Origin: Bacteroidales bacterium M3
GTDB taxonomy: Bacteria > Bacteroidota > Bacteroidia > Bacteroidales > Muribaculaceae
NCBI GenBank assembly: GCA_001689445.1
Contig: LUJN01000038.1
Location: 8,855-72,854 of the forward strand
Length of the DNA stretch: 64,000 bases
Direction: 5' to 3'
Shown here: positions 8,272 to 16,357 of the stretch, one piece after another
Position numbering within the stretch: position 1 is the stretch's first letter
How the letters are laid out: each line of letters opens with the position of its first letter
Program-made: the position numbers and the translations under genes
The notes under the pieces: model-generated
Told to the model about the DNA's origin: nothing
What the model saw: only the letters and a program-made list of their open reading frames with translations
Databases searched by the model: none

Positions 8272-8303
8272 TTTGCACATAATCTGACAAATATCTTACT
8301 TTG
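8272..8303 (+). promoter_or_regulatory. Promoter of the ammonium transporter
   Basis: TTTG at 8272-8275, a 20-base spacer and TTACTTTG at 8296-8303, a near-consensus -7 element. The ATG follows 27 bases later. Confidence 0.42.
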
Positions 8304-8330
8304 TCATCGAAATGATAACAATTTGAGAAT

Positions 8331-9788
8331 ATGAAAACTCTAACAGGTACAAAAAGGATGAAGAAGCGGTGGATGATACTTTTCACCATCATGACCGCTA
8401 TCAGTGTTTTAGGTTTATTTGTTTCGGCGAGGGAGGGGCAGTTTGACATGTCAAACGACAATCTGTATGCCAACGTGGCATGGATGATCACCGCCACGAT
8501 TTTCGTGCTGATGATGACCCCGGGGCTTGCCTTCTTCTATGGCGGCATGGTGCGTGCCAAGAACGTCATATCCACCATGCTCCAGAGCTTCATAGTAATG
8601 GGCGTGGTGAGCGTCATATGGGTTGTGTTCGGTTTCGGCCTCGCGTTTGGCGATGACATATGGCACATAATCGGCAACCCGGTCGATTTCTTCATGTTTG
8701 ACCACGTGGGTGTGCAGAATGTCACTGCCGCCGAGAGCGAGCGCATAGCCGAAGAAGTCGGGGGTGCCATCGGTCTTGCCACCACCACGATACCGCTCGC
8801 GCTGTTCGCGCTGTTCCAGATGAAATTTGCCATCATCACCCCGTCGCTCGTCACCGGCTCCTTTGCCGAGCGCGTGAGATTTTCGGGCTACCTGATGTTC
8901 ATGATACTTTGGGTGATAATCGTATACTGCCCCCTTGCACACTGCACATGGCATCCCGACGGGCTGTTTGCGATGATGCACGTCCATGACTTTGCCGGCG
9001 GCATCGTGGTGCACGCCGCCTCTGGTATCGCCGCCCTTGCCGGCGCGTTGTTCCTCGGCAAGCGCACGTCGGTCAAGAACGCCAAACCCGCCAACGTACC
9101 CTTCGTGCTGCTCGGCGCGGCACTGCTGTGGCTCGGATGGTTCGGCTTCAACGGCGGCAGCTCGCTGGCAGCCGACGGCATAGCGGTATCGGCGTTCCTC
9201 AACACCAACACTGCCGCTGCTACGGCGATGGTGACATGGGTAGTGTTTGACGCCCTGCGCGGCCACAAACCGTCGGCGATGGGAGCCGCTATCGGCGCGG
9301 TGGTCGGCCTGGTCGCCATCACCCCTTGCGCGGGATGGGTCACCGTGGGACAGAGCATCTTCATCTCCTTCTGCATCACCCTGTGCTGCAACATGGCAGT
9401 GACATGGAAAAACGCCAGCCACACCTTTGACGATGCCCTCGACGTGTTCCCCACCCATGGTCTCGGCGGTATCCTCGGAACGGTGTTCACCGGCATATTC
9501 GCCTACGATTTCTTTGCCAAGGACGACCCCGGCATGATTTCCCACACAGAGTTTTTCTGGAATCATATACTCGCGTTGCTCATCGTGTTTGTCTACACGT
9601 TTATCATGAGCTATTTCCTCTACTGGATTACCAACAAGATGATACCGATGCGCGTCTCGCGCCACAGTGAGGAGATAGGTCTCGACAAGTCGCAGCACGA
9701 CGAGGAGTACGGCAACGAGTCGACAACCGAGATTGCCGAGGATACCCCGACCGAGGCCGACTGGTTCCGCGGCATGGAGCAGAGCTGA
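8331..9788 (+). CDS. amt: Ammonium transporter (Amt/MEP/Rh family)
   Basis: A 485-residue inner-membrane channel that takes up ammonium. A signal-like hydrophobic N terminus precedes about 11 membrane segments. The pore features are present: DFAGGIVVH with Asp220 and the first pore His228, and the second pore His376 in FPTHGLGG. A charged C-terminal tail of about 50 residues, rich in Glu and Thr, follows the last helix. No PII (glnK) gene is adjacent, which is unusual for amt genes. It is divergent from the 5-alpha-reductase operon. Confidence 0.95.
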   Translation: MKTLTGTKRMKKRWMILFTIMTAISVLGLFVSAREGQFDMSNDNLYANVAWMITATIFVLMMTPGLAFFYGGMVRAKNVISTMLQSFIVMGVVSVIWVVFGFGLAFGDDIWHIIGNPVDFFMFDHVGVQNVTAAESERIAEEVGGAIGLATTTIPLALFALFQMKFAIITPSLVTGSFAERVRFSGYLMFMILWVIIVYCPLAHCTWHPDGLFAMMHVHDFAGGIVVHAASGIAALAGALFLGKRTSVKNAKPANVPFVLLGAALLWLGWFGFNGGSSLAADGIAVSAFLNTNTAAATAMVTWVVFDALRGHKPSAMGAAIGAVVGLVAITPCAGWVTVGQSIFISFCITLCCNMAVTWKNASHTFDDALDVFPTHGLGGILGTVFTGIFAYDFFAKDDPGMISHTEFFWNHILALLIVFVYTFIMSYFLYWITNKMIPMRVSRHSEEIGLDKSQHDEEYGNESTTEIAEDTPTEADWFRGMEQS

Positions 9789-9835
9789 CAAGGTGTCGGT
9801 TGCCCGCCACAGGCAATCGAGAATAAGAGTAAATA

Positions 9836-9915
9836 GTAGGGACGCAGCCTGCTGCGTCCGGGAATTAGCCGATAATCAAGCTATTATCCCCGGACGCTGC
9901 AGGCAGCGTCCCTAC
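9836..9915. repeat. Inverted pair of REP elements (BIME-like)
   Basis: Two hairpins face each other. The left begins GTAG and continues GGACGCAG-CCTG-CTGCGTCC; the right is the reverse arrangement, ending CCCTAC, with GGACGCTG-CAGG-CAGCGTCC. A GTAG tetranucleotide before a palindrome is the hallmark of REPs recognised by TnpA-REP (RAYT) proteins. Lying 48 bases beyond the amt stop, it may also end transcription. Copies of the same family occur inside porW. Confidence 0.65.
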
Positions 9916-9963
9916 ATTTCAAGCCAATCGGCAAGTCCGGTAACGTCCTCCTTGATTCAGGCT

Positions 9964-10158
9964 TTATCCCCGGCTGCTTTGGGAGCGTTCCTCGGGATTG
10001 TTGAGTGACTCCACCATCTGGCGGACGTTTTTGGCGCTTTCGGCGCCGTAAAGCCCGATTTGCTGTCCGGGGACACTCTTCTTGGCATTTTGGATGGGTT
10101 GCTGCGGGCCGTTGGCGCGTGCCGCGTCCTCTCGTCCCTTACGTTCTTTCTCGTTCAT
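9964..10158 (-). CDS. Possible small hydrophilic protein, unknown
   Basis: A 64-residue frame rich in Lys, Arg, Gln and Asn (starting MNEKERKGREDAARANGPQQ) with no signal peptide or recognisable domain. It fills a gap between the REP pair and the trmD promoter and overlaps no other gene. The composition looks protein-like, but there is no convincing promoter or family match, so it could be chance. Confidence 0.35.
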   Translation of the reverse strand: MNEKERKGREDAARANGPQQPIQNAKKSVPGQQIGLYGAESAKNVRQMVESLNNPEERSQSSRG

Positions 10159-10216
10159 GTTATATTATGTTTTTAGATTGTGTCAGGTCATTATAACACG
10201 GCGGTGGATAGGGATG

Positions 10217-10248
10217 TTGCGCAATGTCGGCTTTATTCCGTATCTTTG
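10217..10248 (+). promoter_or_regulatory. Promoter of trmD
   Basis: A TTG at 10217-10219, 21-base spacer and perfect TATCTTTG at 10241-10248, 18 bases before the trmD ATG, which leaves a very short leader. Confidence 0.6.
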
Positions 10249-10266
10249 TGAAAAATTGACAAAAAT

Positions 10267-10941
10267 ATGCGTATAGATATACTGACCGTACTTCCCGAGA
10301 TGCTGGAGTCCCCATTAGGCTGCTCGATACTCAAACGCGCACAGGACAAAGGGCTTGTGGAGATTGTGGTGCACAACCTGCGCGATTACACGACCAACAA
10401 GCACCGCAAGGTCGACGACTACCCCTTTGGCGGCGAGGCGGGTATGGTGATGCAGGTTGAGCCTGTCGACCGTGCCATCTCGGCGTTGAAGGCCGAGCGC
10501 GCCTATGACGAGGTGATATACACCTCCCCCGACGGGGAAATACTGTCACAGCCGATGGCCAACAGCCTGTCGATGCTCGACAATATAATTATCCTCTGCG
10601 GCCACTACAAGGGGGTGGACTATCGCATACGCGAGCATCTCGTGACCCGCGAGATCTCCATCGGCGACTATGTGCTCACGGGCGGCGAACTGCCGGCAGC
10701 TGTCATCGCCGACTCCATCGTGAGGCTTATCCCTGGGGCAATCGGCGACGAACAAAGCGCCCTCAGCGACTCGTTCCAAGACAACCTGCTTGCCCCGCCG
10801 GTCTACACCCGTCCCGCCAGCTACAACGGATGGGAAGTGCCCCCCATCCTCCTGTCGGGCCACCAGGCCAAGATTGACGAGTGGCGCCACGAGCAGTCGC
10901 TCGAGCGCACACGCCGCCTGCGCCCCGGCCTCCTCGACTGA
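10267..10941 (+). CDS. trmD: tRNA (guanine-N1)-methyltransferase TrmD
   Basis: A 224-residue cytoplasmic SPOUT methyltransferase that methylates G37 of tRNAs that have a G at position 36, using S-adenosylmethionine, preventing frameshifts. The trefoil-knot segments CGHYKGVDYR and EISIGDYVLTGGELPA are clear, as is the C-terminal YTRPASYNGWEVP region that contacts tRNA. Length is normal. In many bacteria trmD lies with rpsP-rimM-rplS; here it stands alone with its own promoter, which is not rare in Bacteroidales. Confidence 0.96.
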   Translation: MRIDILTVLPEMLESPLGCSILKRAQDKGLVEIVVHNLRDYTTNKHRKVDDYPFGGEAGMVMQVEPVDRAISALKAERAYDEVIYTSPDGEILSQPMANSLSMLDNIIILCGHYKGVDYRIREHLVTREISIGDYVLTGGELPAAVIADSIVRLIPGAIGDEQSALSDSFQDNLLAPPVYTRPASYNGWEVPPILLSGHQAKIDEWRHEQSLERTRRLRPGLLD

Positions 10942-10980
10942 CCGTTGACAAGCCGTGACAAGCCAAACCCAAAAACACCT

Positions 10981-11310
10981 GTAGGAACGTTGCTACTACT
11001 GGTCAATCATTCCGACCCTCGCAGAGGGTCAATCTTTGTAGCCCCATATTGTCGATGGCGATAGCCAAGACAATGTGGGGTTTTCGGATTATCACATGAA
11101 TGAGCCTCGCAGAGGGTCAACGGGCTTCTAATCAAGCGGCAGTGTTACCCGTTCACCCTCTTCGAGGCTGATAAACTGGATTTCAACCCTTACCCCGCAT
11201 ATCCTTGGCGCGATTACGCGCCGTCGGCTATGCGGGGCTACACAAATTGACCCTCGGCGAGGGTCCCCAAAGATTGACCAGTAGAAGGACGTTGCCTGCA
11301 ACGTCCATAC
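10981..11310. repeat. Giant imperfect palindrome / MITE-like element
   Basis: The whole stretch is self-complementary about a centre near 11140. A perfect 13-base arm (10996-11008, CTACTGGTCAATC) pairs with 11272-11284. Inside, GACCCTCGCAGAGGGTC pairs with GACCCTCGGCGAGGGTC, GTAGCCCCATATTG pairs with the CCCCGCATATCC / ATGCGGGGCTAC region, and the centre has 22-base arms with two mismatches around CAACGGG / CCCGTT. A REP-like hairpin (GGACGTTG-CCTG-CAACGTCC) ends it on the right. No frame of note runs through it. It is probably a mobile or structured RNA element. Confidence 0.7.
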
Positions 11311-11347
11311 ATTTTGGCCGACAATTTGCCGATCTCGGCAACACCAT

Positions 11348-11394
11348 CAACGCAAAAAGCGAGAAAATCTGACGATTTCCTCGCTTTTGCGTTG
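11348..11394. terminator. Bidirectional terminator hairpin
   Basis: A near-perfect 21-bp stem (CAACGCAAAAAGCGAG... against ...CTCGCTTTTGCGTTG) with a four-base loop, between the convergent trmD and DUF5723 genes. A/T runs lie in the stem on both sides, suitable for stopping transcription from either direction. Confidence 0.6.
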
Positions 11395-11430
11395 AGTTAA
11401 CGAAGTCAAGTAGAATGTCTCGCGCCGGTG

Positions 11431-12798
11431 TCAGAACGGGAAGTTTATGCCCATATTGAGGGAGGCGTTGGACGACAGGGGCACGCCCTGCTTGGCGAGG
11501 CGGCCGAGGGTGTGGTCCATCGCGATGAAGAAGTTGAAATAGCGCGGGTGGAGGTTGAGCATCCATCCGAATGAGCATCCGTAGGTGCCGGCGGCAAAGT
11601 TGATGCCACCCGAGAACAGCTTCACGGGAGCGACATTGGCCGAGAAACGGAACGATGTGGTGGAGAACTTGCCCGCTATGCGCGTGGAGTTGAGCACGCC
11701 GAATGTCAGGGGACGATAGTAGGGGAAAGTGTACTCACCGGCAAAGTTGAGCGTCGTGGCAAGCATGGTCGTGCGTCCGCCGACGTTTCCTTTGTCGTTA
11801 AGCTCGTAGAGTGCCGACAGCTCGTCGCGCATCTTGTCCCACTCGTTTTCAAAACTGTTGTCGGCATCGCCGTCGGCGCTGAACGTGTAACGGTCGGTCT
11901 CGAATGTCTGCACGCCGTCGGTAGTCGCGAGCACATCGTTGCCCCATGATATAAACCCGAAGTCGAGGATTGCCGCGCTGAAACGCCAGTCGTCGTTGAG
12001 CTTGAACTCGCCGCCGAGGTCAATCCCGATACCAAATCCGTTCACTCCCGTACCGTGCACCTCGGCGCCGCTCACATAGCGGTGTCCCGTGTGGTCGTTG
12101 ACATCGGTCTTGTAGCTAAGTCCCTTGACGCTTGAGCGTATACGGGCATCGGTGACGGCTGTCCAGTTGTCCTCCCCGAGGGTAAGGTCTGCGCGGTCGA
12201 GGTACATGTCGACATTGCCTGCCCCGATAAGGAATTTCAGTTTTCCACCGACGCGCCACTGGTCATTAATCTGCCGTGAGTGGCCGAATGCAATCTCGGC
12301 GTATGCATCAGCATGGGCGCGGAGGTTGGAGATGTCGTAGGTGGTGTTTTCGACACCCTCCTTGAGCAGGGAGAATATCGAGCGGGGCAGCGAGGCATCT
12401 ACACGGGCGCGGGCACTGATGCTCACAGTGTTGTATCCTCCCCATGCGCCGAAACCGCCGGAAAGTATAGGTATGTTGATGTCGACGCCCACCTTGTTTG
12501 AGTCATGGAGCGAACCGAGGAACGTGGCGGCATCCACGCCCGGATTGAGGAACGTGGTGGTCTTGCCGTTGACATTATACAGGACATCGCGCACATGCAG
12601 GTTACCGTGCATCCCTAAGTTGAAGTTTCCGAGTGCCGGAAAAGCGACATAGTTATACTCGTTTGCAAGTGCCGGGTTGAGCTGGTGGCGGTATAGGTTG
12701 CCGTCGATAAAATATCCCGAATAGGTGTTTTGTGCCGTCGCGGGAATGGCTGCGGCTACGGCAATTGCCGCTATTGTAAGGGTCTTATGTAGTTTCAT
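11431..12798 (-). CDS. DUF5723-like outer-membrane protein
   Basis: A 455-residue exported protein with a signal peptide (MKLHKTLTIAAIAVAAAIPATAQ) and a long series of alternating amphipathic strands ending in a C-terminal aromatic residue (GINFPF), typical of a beta-barrel. The NPAL-like stretch after the leader (HQLNPALANEYNYVAFPALGNF) is typical of DUF5723 proteins of Bacteroidota. Function is unknown. I start at the ATG of the signal peptide rather than the longer frame, which would run back into the upstream gene. The preceding lipoprotein gene is 25 bases away, so the two likely work together at the cell surface. Confidence 0.8.
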   Translation of the reverse strand: MKLHKTLTIAAIAVAAAIPATAQNTYSGYFIDGNLYRHQLNPALANEYNYVAFPALGNFNLGMHGNLHVRDVLYNVNGKTTTFLNPGVDAATFLGSLHDSNKVGVDINIPILSGGFGAWGGYNTVSISARARVDASLPRSIFSLLKEGVENTTYDISNLRAHADAYAEIAFGHSRQINDQWRVGGKLKFLIGAGNVDMYLDRADLTLGEDNWTAVTDARIRSSVKGLSYKTDVNDHTGHRYVSGAEVHGTGVNGFGIGIDLGGEFKLNDDWRFSAAILDFGFISWGNDVLATTDGVQTFETDRYTFSADGDADNSFENEWDKMRDELSALYELNDKGNVGGRTTMLATTLNFAGEYTFPYYRPLTFGVLNSTRIAGKFSTTSFRFSANVAPVKLFSGGINFAAGTYGCSFGWMLNLHPRYFNFFIAMDHTLGRLAKQGVPLSSNASLNMGINFPF

Positions 12799-12823
12799 TG
12801 TGATAGATGGATTGGGACAGAGG

Positions 12824-14530
12824 TTAGAGTTCATCGATATAATTACCTGAAACGGTGGCGCGTATCTCCTTGAGGGAGATGTTGCTGTCGGGCGTCAGCG
12901 TGGGTGTTGACTGCGGCGCGAGCAGCGTGGCGGTGAATGTGAAACCGTCAAGGCCCTTTACCTCGCCGGTGGTGCGTATTGTCACCTTCTCGGCAGTCGC
13001 GCCCTTGGCGAGGCGCGCTCCCACCACCTCGACGCCGTTGATGCGGTGTCCTTCCTTGTCAATGGGGAAGCCCGACACCTCGATGTCAAACGGGGTGGAG
13101 TTGGTGGCCGTCGTAGTCACCTCCAATTTTTGTATCGTCATCTTGTCGAGGGTCTCGTCGCTCCATCCGTCCTTGGTCTCGGCATACACTATCTTTGAAT
13201 TGGCCCCCATGGCAAGTGGCGCATAGAAAAGATATGAACCTTTCACTTGTCCCATGCCGACGCCGAGAGTGAAGTCGGTGACATCCTGAGGCGCGATGCC
13301 GGCATTGTCTATGTCGATATTGATTGTCTGGGGCAAACCCGAGCCGGCAAGCACCTTGCCGAGGTCGGTGAACGGCACATGCTCCGGGGCTGTGTAACCC
13401 TCGGGATAGGAGGTGGGGGCTGTCGGCGAGAGACAGAAGTCATAGGGTCCTGTGCCGTCGCCGTGGCCTATGGTGAATGTCCCGTTATCGAGCGAGATAC
13501 CTGTGCCGCTTACGTCGTCGCGTACCGGGGTGAGGGTCATGCCGGCATGGGCGTCGAGGCTGTAGGACGCCACCGGGTTGTTGACCGACATGTATATCTG
13601 CGGGTTGAGCAACGTTATGTCGGTGCCTGCCTGGTTGAGCATGTCGGGGATGTCTGAGAGGCTTACCGGGCTGATGTTAAATCCGTCGAGAGTGTAGTCG
13701 ATGCGTCCCGTGAACTTTTCGGCGTGGAGGTCGGAGAAACGGAACTGCGTGACAAGTGTCATTGTCATTGGGAGCGTGCCGCCGGCATAGTCGGCGGGGT
13801 TGAGTGTGAGCGTGCCGCGTTGCAGGCGCATGCGGTCGGCAAACTCAAATGTGTGGGTGGCCGGGTTAAACGATGCGGCCTCTGTTGGAAGATATATTTC
13901 CGTGACATCGGCCGAGATGCGCAGCACGTCGCCATCGGCAGTGGCACTCGGTATTGACAGTATGCCCGTCGCAGGGTCATATGAGCCGTGGTCGGGAATC
14001 ATCTTGACGTCGGTGGGCAGTTTTATCTCAAGGTCGGTGAAGTGCATCGCGTTGATGACATCCTTCAGTTCGACGATGGATATCTCGATGGAGAGTTTCA
14101 GGGTTGTCTTGATGTTCTTTATCGAGAGGATATGCTCGCTCACGTTGGTGGAGCGGTATTCAAATGACACGAAGTCCGATTCCACCGGGTATTCGACATT
14201 GCCTGAAGCCGTTGCCGCCCCAACGATGGATTTGCGCGACGGATCGATGTGGGGGGACTTTATGTCGATTGCATCGACATTGATATCCTCGGAATGGAAG
14301 TCGCCGTCGCTGGTGAACACATATTGTCCGTCGATGATTTTCAGGTTTCCGTCCTTCAGGTCGATGATGTCGCCGAGGGTGACATCGTCAATATTGACCG
14401 GGAGGGTGAGGTCTTTGGCTTTCAGCTCGATGGTGGTATCGATGTCCGACAGGTCGTACTTGTCGTCGATACACCCTGTCAGTGCAAGCAGCCCGATGCC
14501 GCATGTCGCAAGGTAGGGGTACTTTCTCAT
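12824..14530 (-). CDS. Large surface lipoprotein, unknown function
   Basis: A 568-residue protein with a lipoprotein signal (ALTGC, Cys at residue 20) and an acidic segment just after the Cys (IDDKYDLSDID), which in Bacteroidota can direct export to the cell surface. The rest is predicted beta-rich with repeated strand-turn patterns and no catalytic motif that I recognise. It forms a two-gene operon with the DUF5723 barrel downstream. A binding or structural role is possible, but there is no direct evidence. Confidence 0.82.
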   Translation of the reverse strand: MRKYPYLATCGIGLLALTGCIDDKYDLSDIDTTIELKAKDLTLPVNIDDVTLGDIIDLKDGNLKIIDGQYVFTSDGDFHSEDINVDAIDIKSPHIDPSRKSIVGAATASGNVEYPVESDFVSFEYRSTNVSEHILSIKNIKTTLKLSIEISIVELKDVINAMHFTDLEIKLPTDVKMIPDHGSYDPATGILSIPSATADGDVLRISADVTEIYLPTEAASFNPATHTFEFADRMRLQRGTLTLNPADYAGGTLPMTMTLVTQFRFSDLHAEKFTGRIDYTLDGFNISPVSLSDIPDMLNQAGTDITLLNPQIYMSVNNPVASYSLDAHAGMTLTPVRDDVSGTGISLDNGTFTIGHGDGTGPYDFCLSPTAPTSYPEGYTAPEHVPFTDLGKVLAGSGLPQTINIDIDNAGIAPQDVTDFTLGVGMGQVKGSYLFYAPLAMGANSKIVYAETKDGWSDETLDKMTIQKLEVTTTATNSTPFDIEVSGFPIDKEGHRINGVEVVGARLAKGATAEKVTIRTTGEVKGLDGFTFTATLLAPQSTPTLTPDSNISLKEIRATVSGNYIDEL

Positions 14531-14631
14531 ACAAATGTGATTTTGGGTTATTATTTGTTCTATTATTCCGTGGTAAGATATACTATAGTTTATGTGCCGT
14601 GTGTCAGGGCAACGTGTGTTATAGCGTTTTG

Positions 14632-14639
14632 CAAAGATA
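14632..14639 (-). promoter_or_regulatory. -7 element for the lipoprotein/DUF5723 operon
   Basis: A perfect TATCTTTG on the minus strand about 100 bases before the lipoprotein start; the -33 region is weak. It implies a leader of about 95 nt. Confidence 0.42.
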
Positions 14640-14701
14640 TGATTTTTTGTATATGATTAATACGACGTAGTCATATTTAACGTATTTTTAGTAAAGCAAT
14701 A

Positions 14702-14732
14702 GGGCGAGACGGTCTATTGACCTGTCTCGCCC
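14702..14732 (-). terminator. Hairpin after the Fn3-like repeat protein gene
   Basis: A 9-bp stem GGGCGAGAC / GTCTCGCCC with a 13-base loop. A second weaker hairpin (CTCCCGC / GCGGGAG) lies between it and the stop codon. The T-run is poor on the minus strand, so efficiency is uncertain. Confidence 0.45.
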
Positions 14733-14779
14733 CTTTATTGCTGCCCTCTCCCGCATGATGACGGAGAGCGGGAGATAGG

Positions 14780-16036
14780 CTATTTTATGCCGACAAGCGT
14801 CGACTTGTCACCTTGACGGCGTATGAAGATACCGTTTGAGGGGTTATCAACACGGATGCCCTGAAGATTGAAGTATTCCACCGGCCCATCATTGCCTGTG
14901 ACGATGGACTGGATACCCGACTTGGTGGTCGTGATTGAAAGTCCCGTATAGCCCTGTGCCTCACCGGGATATTGCACGATGTCCGTGAGGGCATCGCCGG
15001 TAAGGATAGCCTGAGCCTTGACCCACAGCTCGGTCTCAGCTCCCGGGTTCAAGTCCTCAAGCATTATCTCGCCGTTGAGTTCGGTGGTCCCGTCGATGCG
15101 GCCAAGCACTTTCTCTCCGAAAGTCACAACCCAGATATTGTAGCCTATGACGCTCTCGCCGTTCTCTACTTCAAGAAGGTAGCCCACAGTGCCGGTTGTC
15201 GGGGTGAGTGGGGTGGGATTGCCTGCGGTGAGCTTGACAGTAGGGGTCTTCATGCCTATGGCAGCCGTATTTATCGACAGTCCGTTCCAGCCCTGTGGTG
15301 CGCCCGGATATATCAGTTCTTCAGAGCGGTCGCCGTTGGTTAGGTAGACGTAGGCCTTGACCCACAGCTCGTTTACAGCCTTAGGCTTAAGACTTTCAAG
15401 GACAAACTGCCCCTTGGTCTTCAGTCCGCCCTCGTCACTCTTGAAGGATGTGATACGGGCAACCTCGACATCACCGCCGGGAAATGCGTTGGTGACCACC
15501 CATGCCTCTATCTTCTGGATATTCTTGGTCTCGGAGAATGTGAACTTGTAGTCGAGCGTGCCCTCGGTGAGGGATGTGGCCACAGCATTGCCGGCTTCAA
15601 GAGTGATGCTCGGCATGATGATGCCGTCGCCAAACTCGACATTACTTATCGTAAGCCCATACCAACCCTGTGCCTCGCCGGGATACTGTGCCTCCTCGGC
15701 TACAGAGCCGTTTTTAAGTTCTGCCTTGGCCTTGACCCACAGGTCGGTGGTCTTGCCGCTGTTGAGATCCTTGAGATCGATTGTTCCCTCTGCCTCGGTC
15801 GTGCTGAGGATCTCGCTCACATACTTGTCGCCATTTGTGACGACATAAATGGTGTAGCGCAATACTTCTTCCTCTGGGGTCAGTGTAATCTTGTAGTCGA
15901 GAGTCCCTGTCGTCGCGCTTGTGGCGATGGGGTTGCCAGCCGTGAGGCTAATGGCAGGAGCCTGTGCGTTGGCAGCTCCTGAACCTATGGCCATGAATGT
16001 AGCGATGGCACACAGGCAAGCAGTAATTCTTTTCAT
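14780..16036 (-). CDS. Secreted three-repeat protein with a C-terminal sorting-like tail
   Basis: A 418-residue exported protein with a signal peptide (residues 1-25, ending NAQA). Three repeats of 114-124 residues start near residues 29, 143 and 267; each opens with S/VxLxAGN and closes with LWVKAxxxL...YPGxxQGWxGLSI, probably beta-sandwich domains. The end (VEYFNLQGIRVDNPSNG, then IFIRRQG) resembles the C-terminal domains of Bacteroidales secreted proteins; it may be a type IX secretion signal, consistent with porW-porX elsewhere in the window. Function is unknown; cell-surface adhesion is possible. Confidence 0.8.
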   Translation of the reverse strand: MKRITACLCAIATFMAIGSGAANAQAPAISLTAGNPIATSATTGTLDYKITLTPEEEVLRYTIYVVTNGDKYVSEILSTTEAEGTIDLKDLNSGKTTDLWVKAKAELKNGSVAEEAQYPGEAQGWYGLTISNVEFGDGIIMPSITLEAGNAVATSLTEGTLDYKFTFSETKNIQKIEAWVVTNAFPGGDVEVARITSFKSDEGGLKTKGQFVLESLKPKAVNELWVKAYVYLTNGDRSEELIYPGAPQGWNGLSINTAAIGMKTPTVKLTAGNPTPLTPTTGTVGYLLEVENGESVIGYNIWVVTFGEKVLGRIDGTTELNGEIMLEDLNPGAETELWVKAQAILTGDALTDIVQYPGEAQGYTGLSITTTKSGIQSIVTGNDGPVEYFNLQGIRVDNPSNGIFIRRQGDKSTLVGIK

Positions 16037-16222
16037 GATGATTAAATGTGACGGTCGTCTCCCTGTATCCGTCTTGTCCTTAAATTATGTATACACTTTG
16101 GCGTGGAAAACATGATTGCATGTACTTCATTTAGGCAGAATACACGCATCTTACGCCATTATCTATTGCCGTCGCACTGTCGGGAGACGCTCTCCGTCAC
16201 ACACTCCCGACGGTCGACTTGG
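16037..16222 (-). other. Long 5' leader with a hairpin
   Basis: If the promoter at 16223-16253 is used, the repeat-protein transcript has a leader of about 180 nt. A perfect stem GTCGGGAG / CTCCCGAC lies almost at its 5' end (about 16185-16215). The hairpin might instead be the terminator of the upstream DUF2807 gene. No known riboswitch was recognised. Confidence 0.35.
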
Positions 16223-16253
16223 CAAATATAATATTAATGGATGTCATATCAAA
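16223..16253 (-). promoter_or_regulatory. Promoter of the three-repeat secreted protein
   Basis: Minus strand: TTTG, 19-base spacer, perfect TATATTTG. No other start codon is near, so it most likely serves the gene that starts 187 bases downstream. Confidence 0.5.
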
Positions 16254-16357
16254 ACAAAAGCCACGATTTATTCGGGCGGCAGCCCATTACCAGGGGCTGG
16301 CCACCCGATGCCGCATGCCGCATGGCAATGTCGACACAGGCTCACGCTTGCCCAGGG

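Noticed and set aside
8451..9791. Long minus-strand open frame antisense to amt
   Set aside because: It mirrors the transporter exactly, is rich in His/Arg/Glu without domain logic and arises from high GC.
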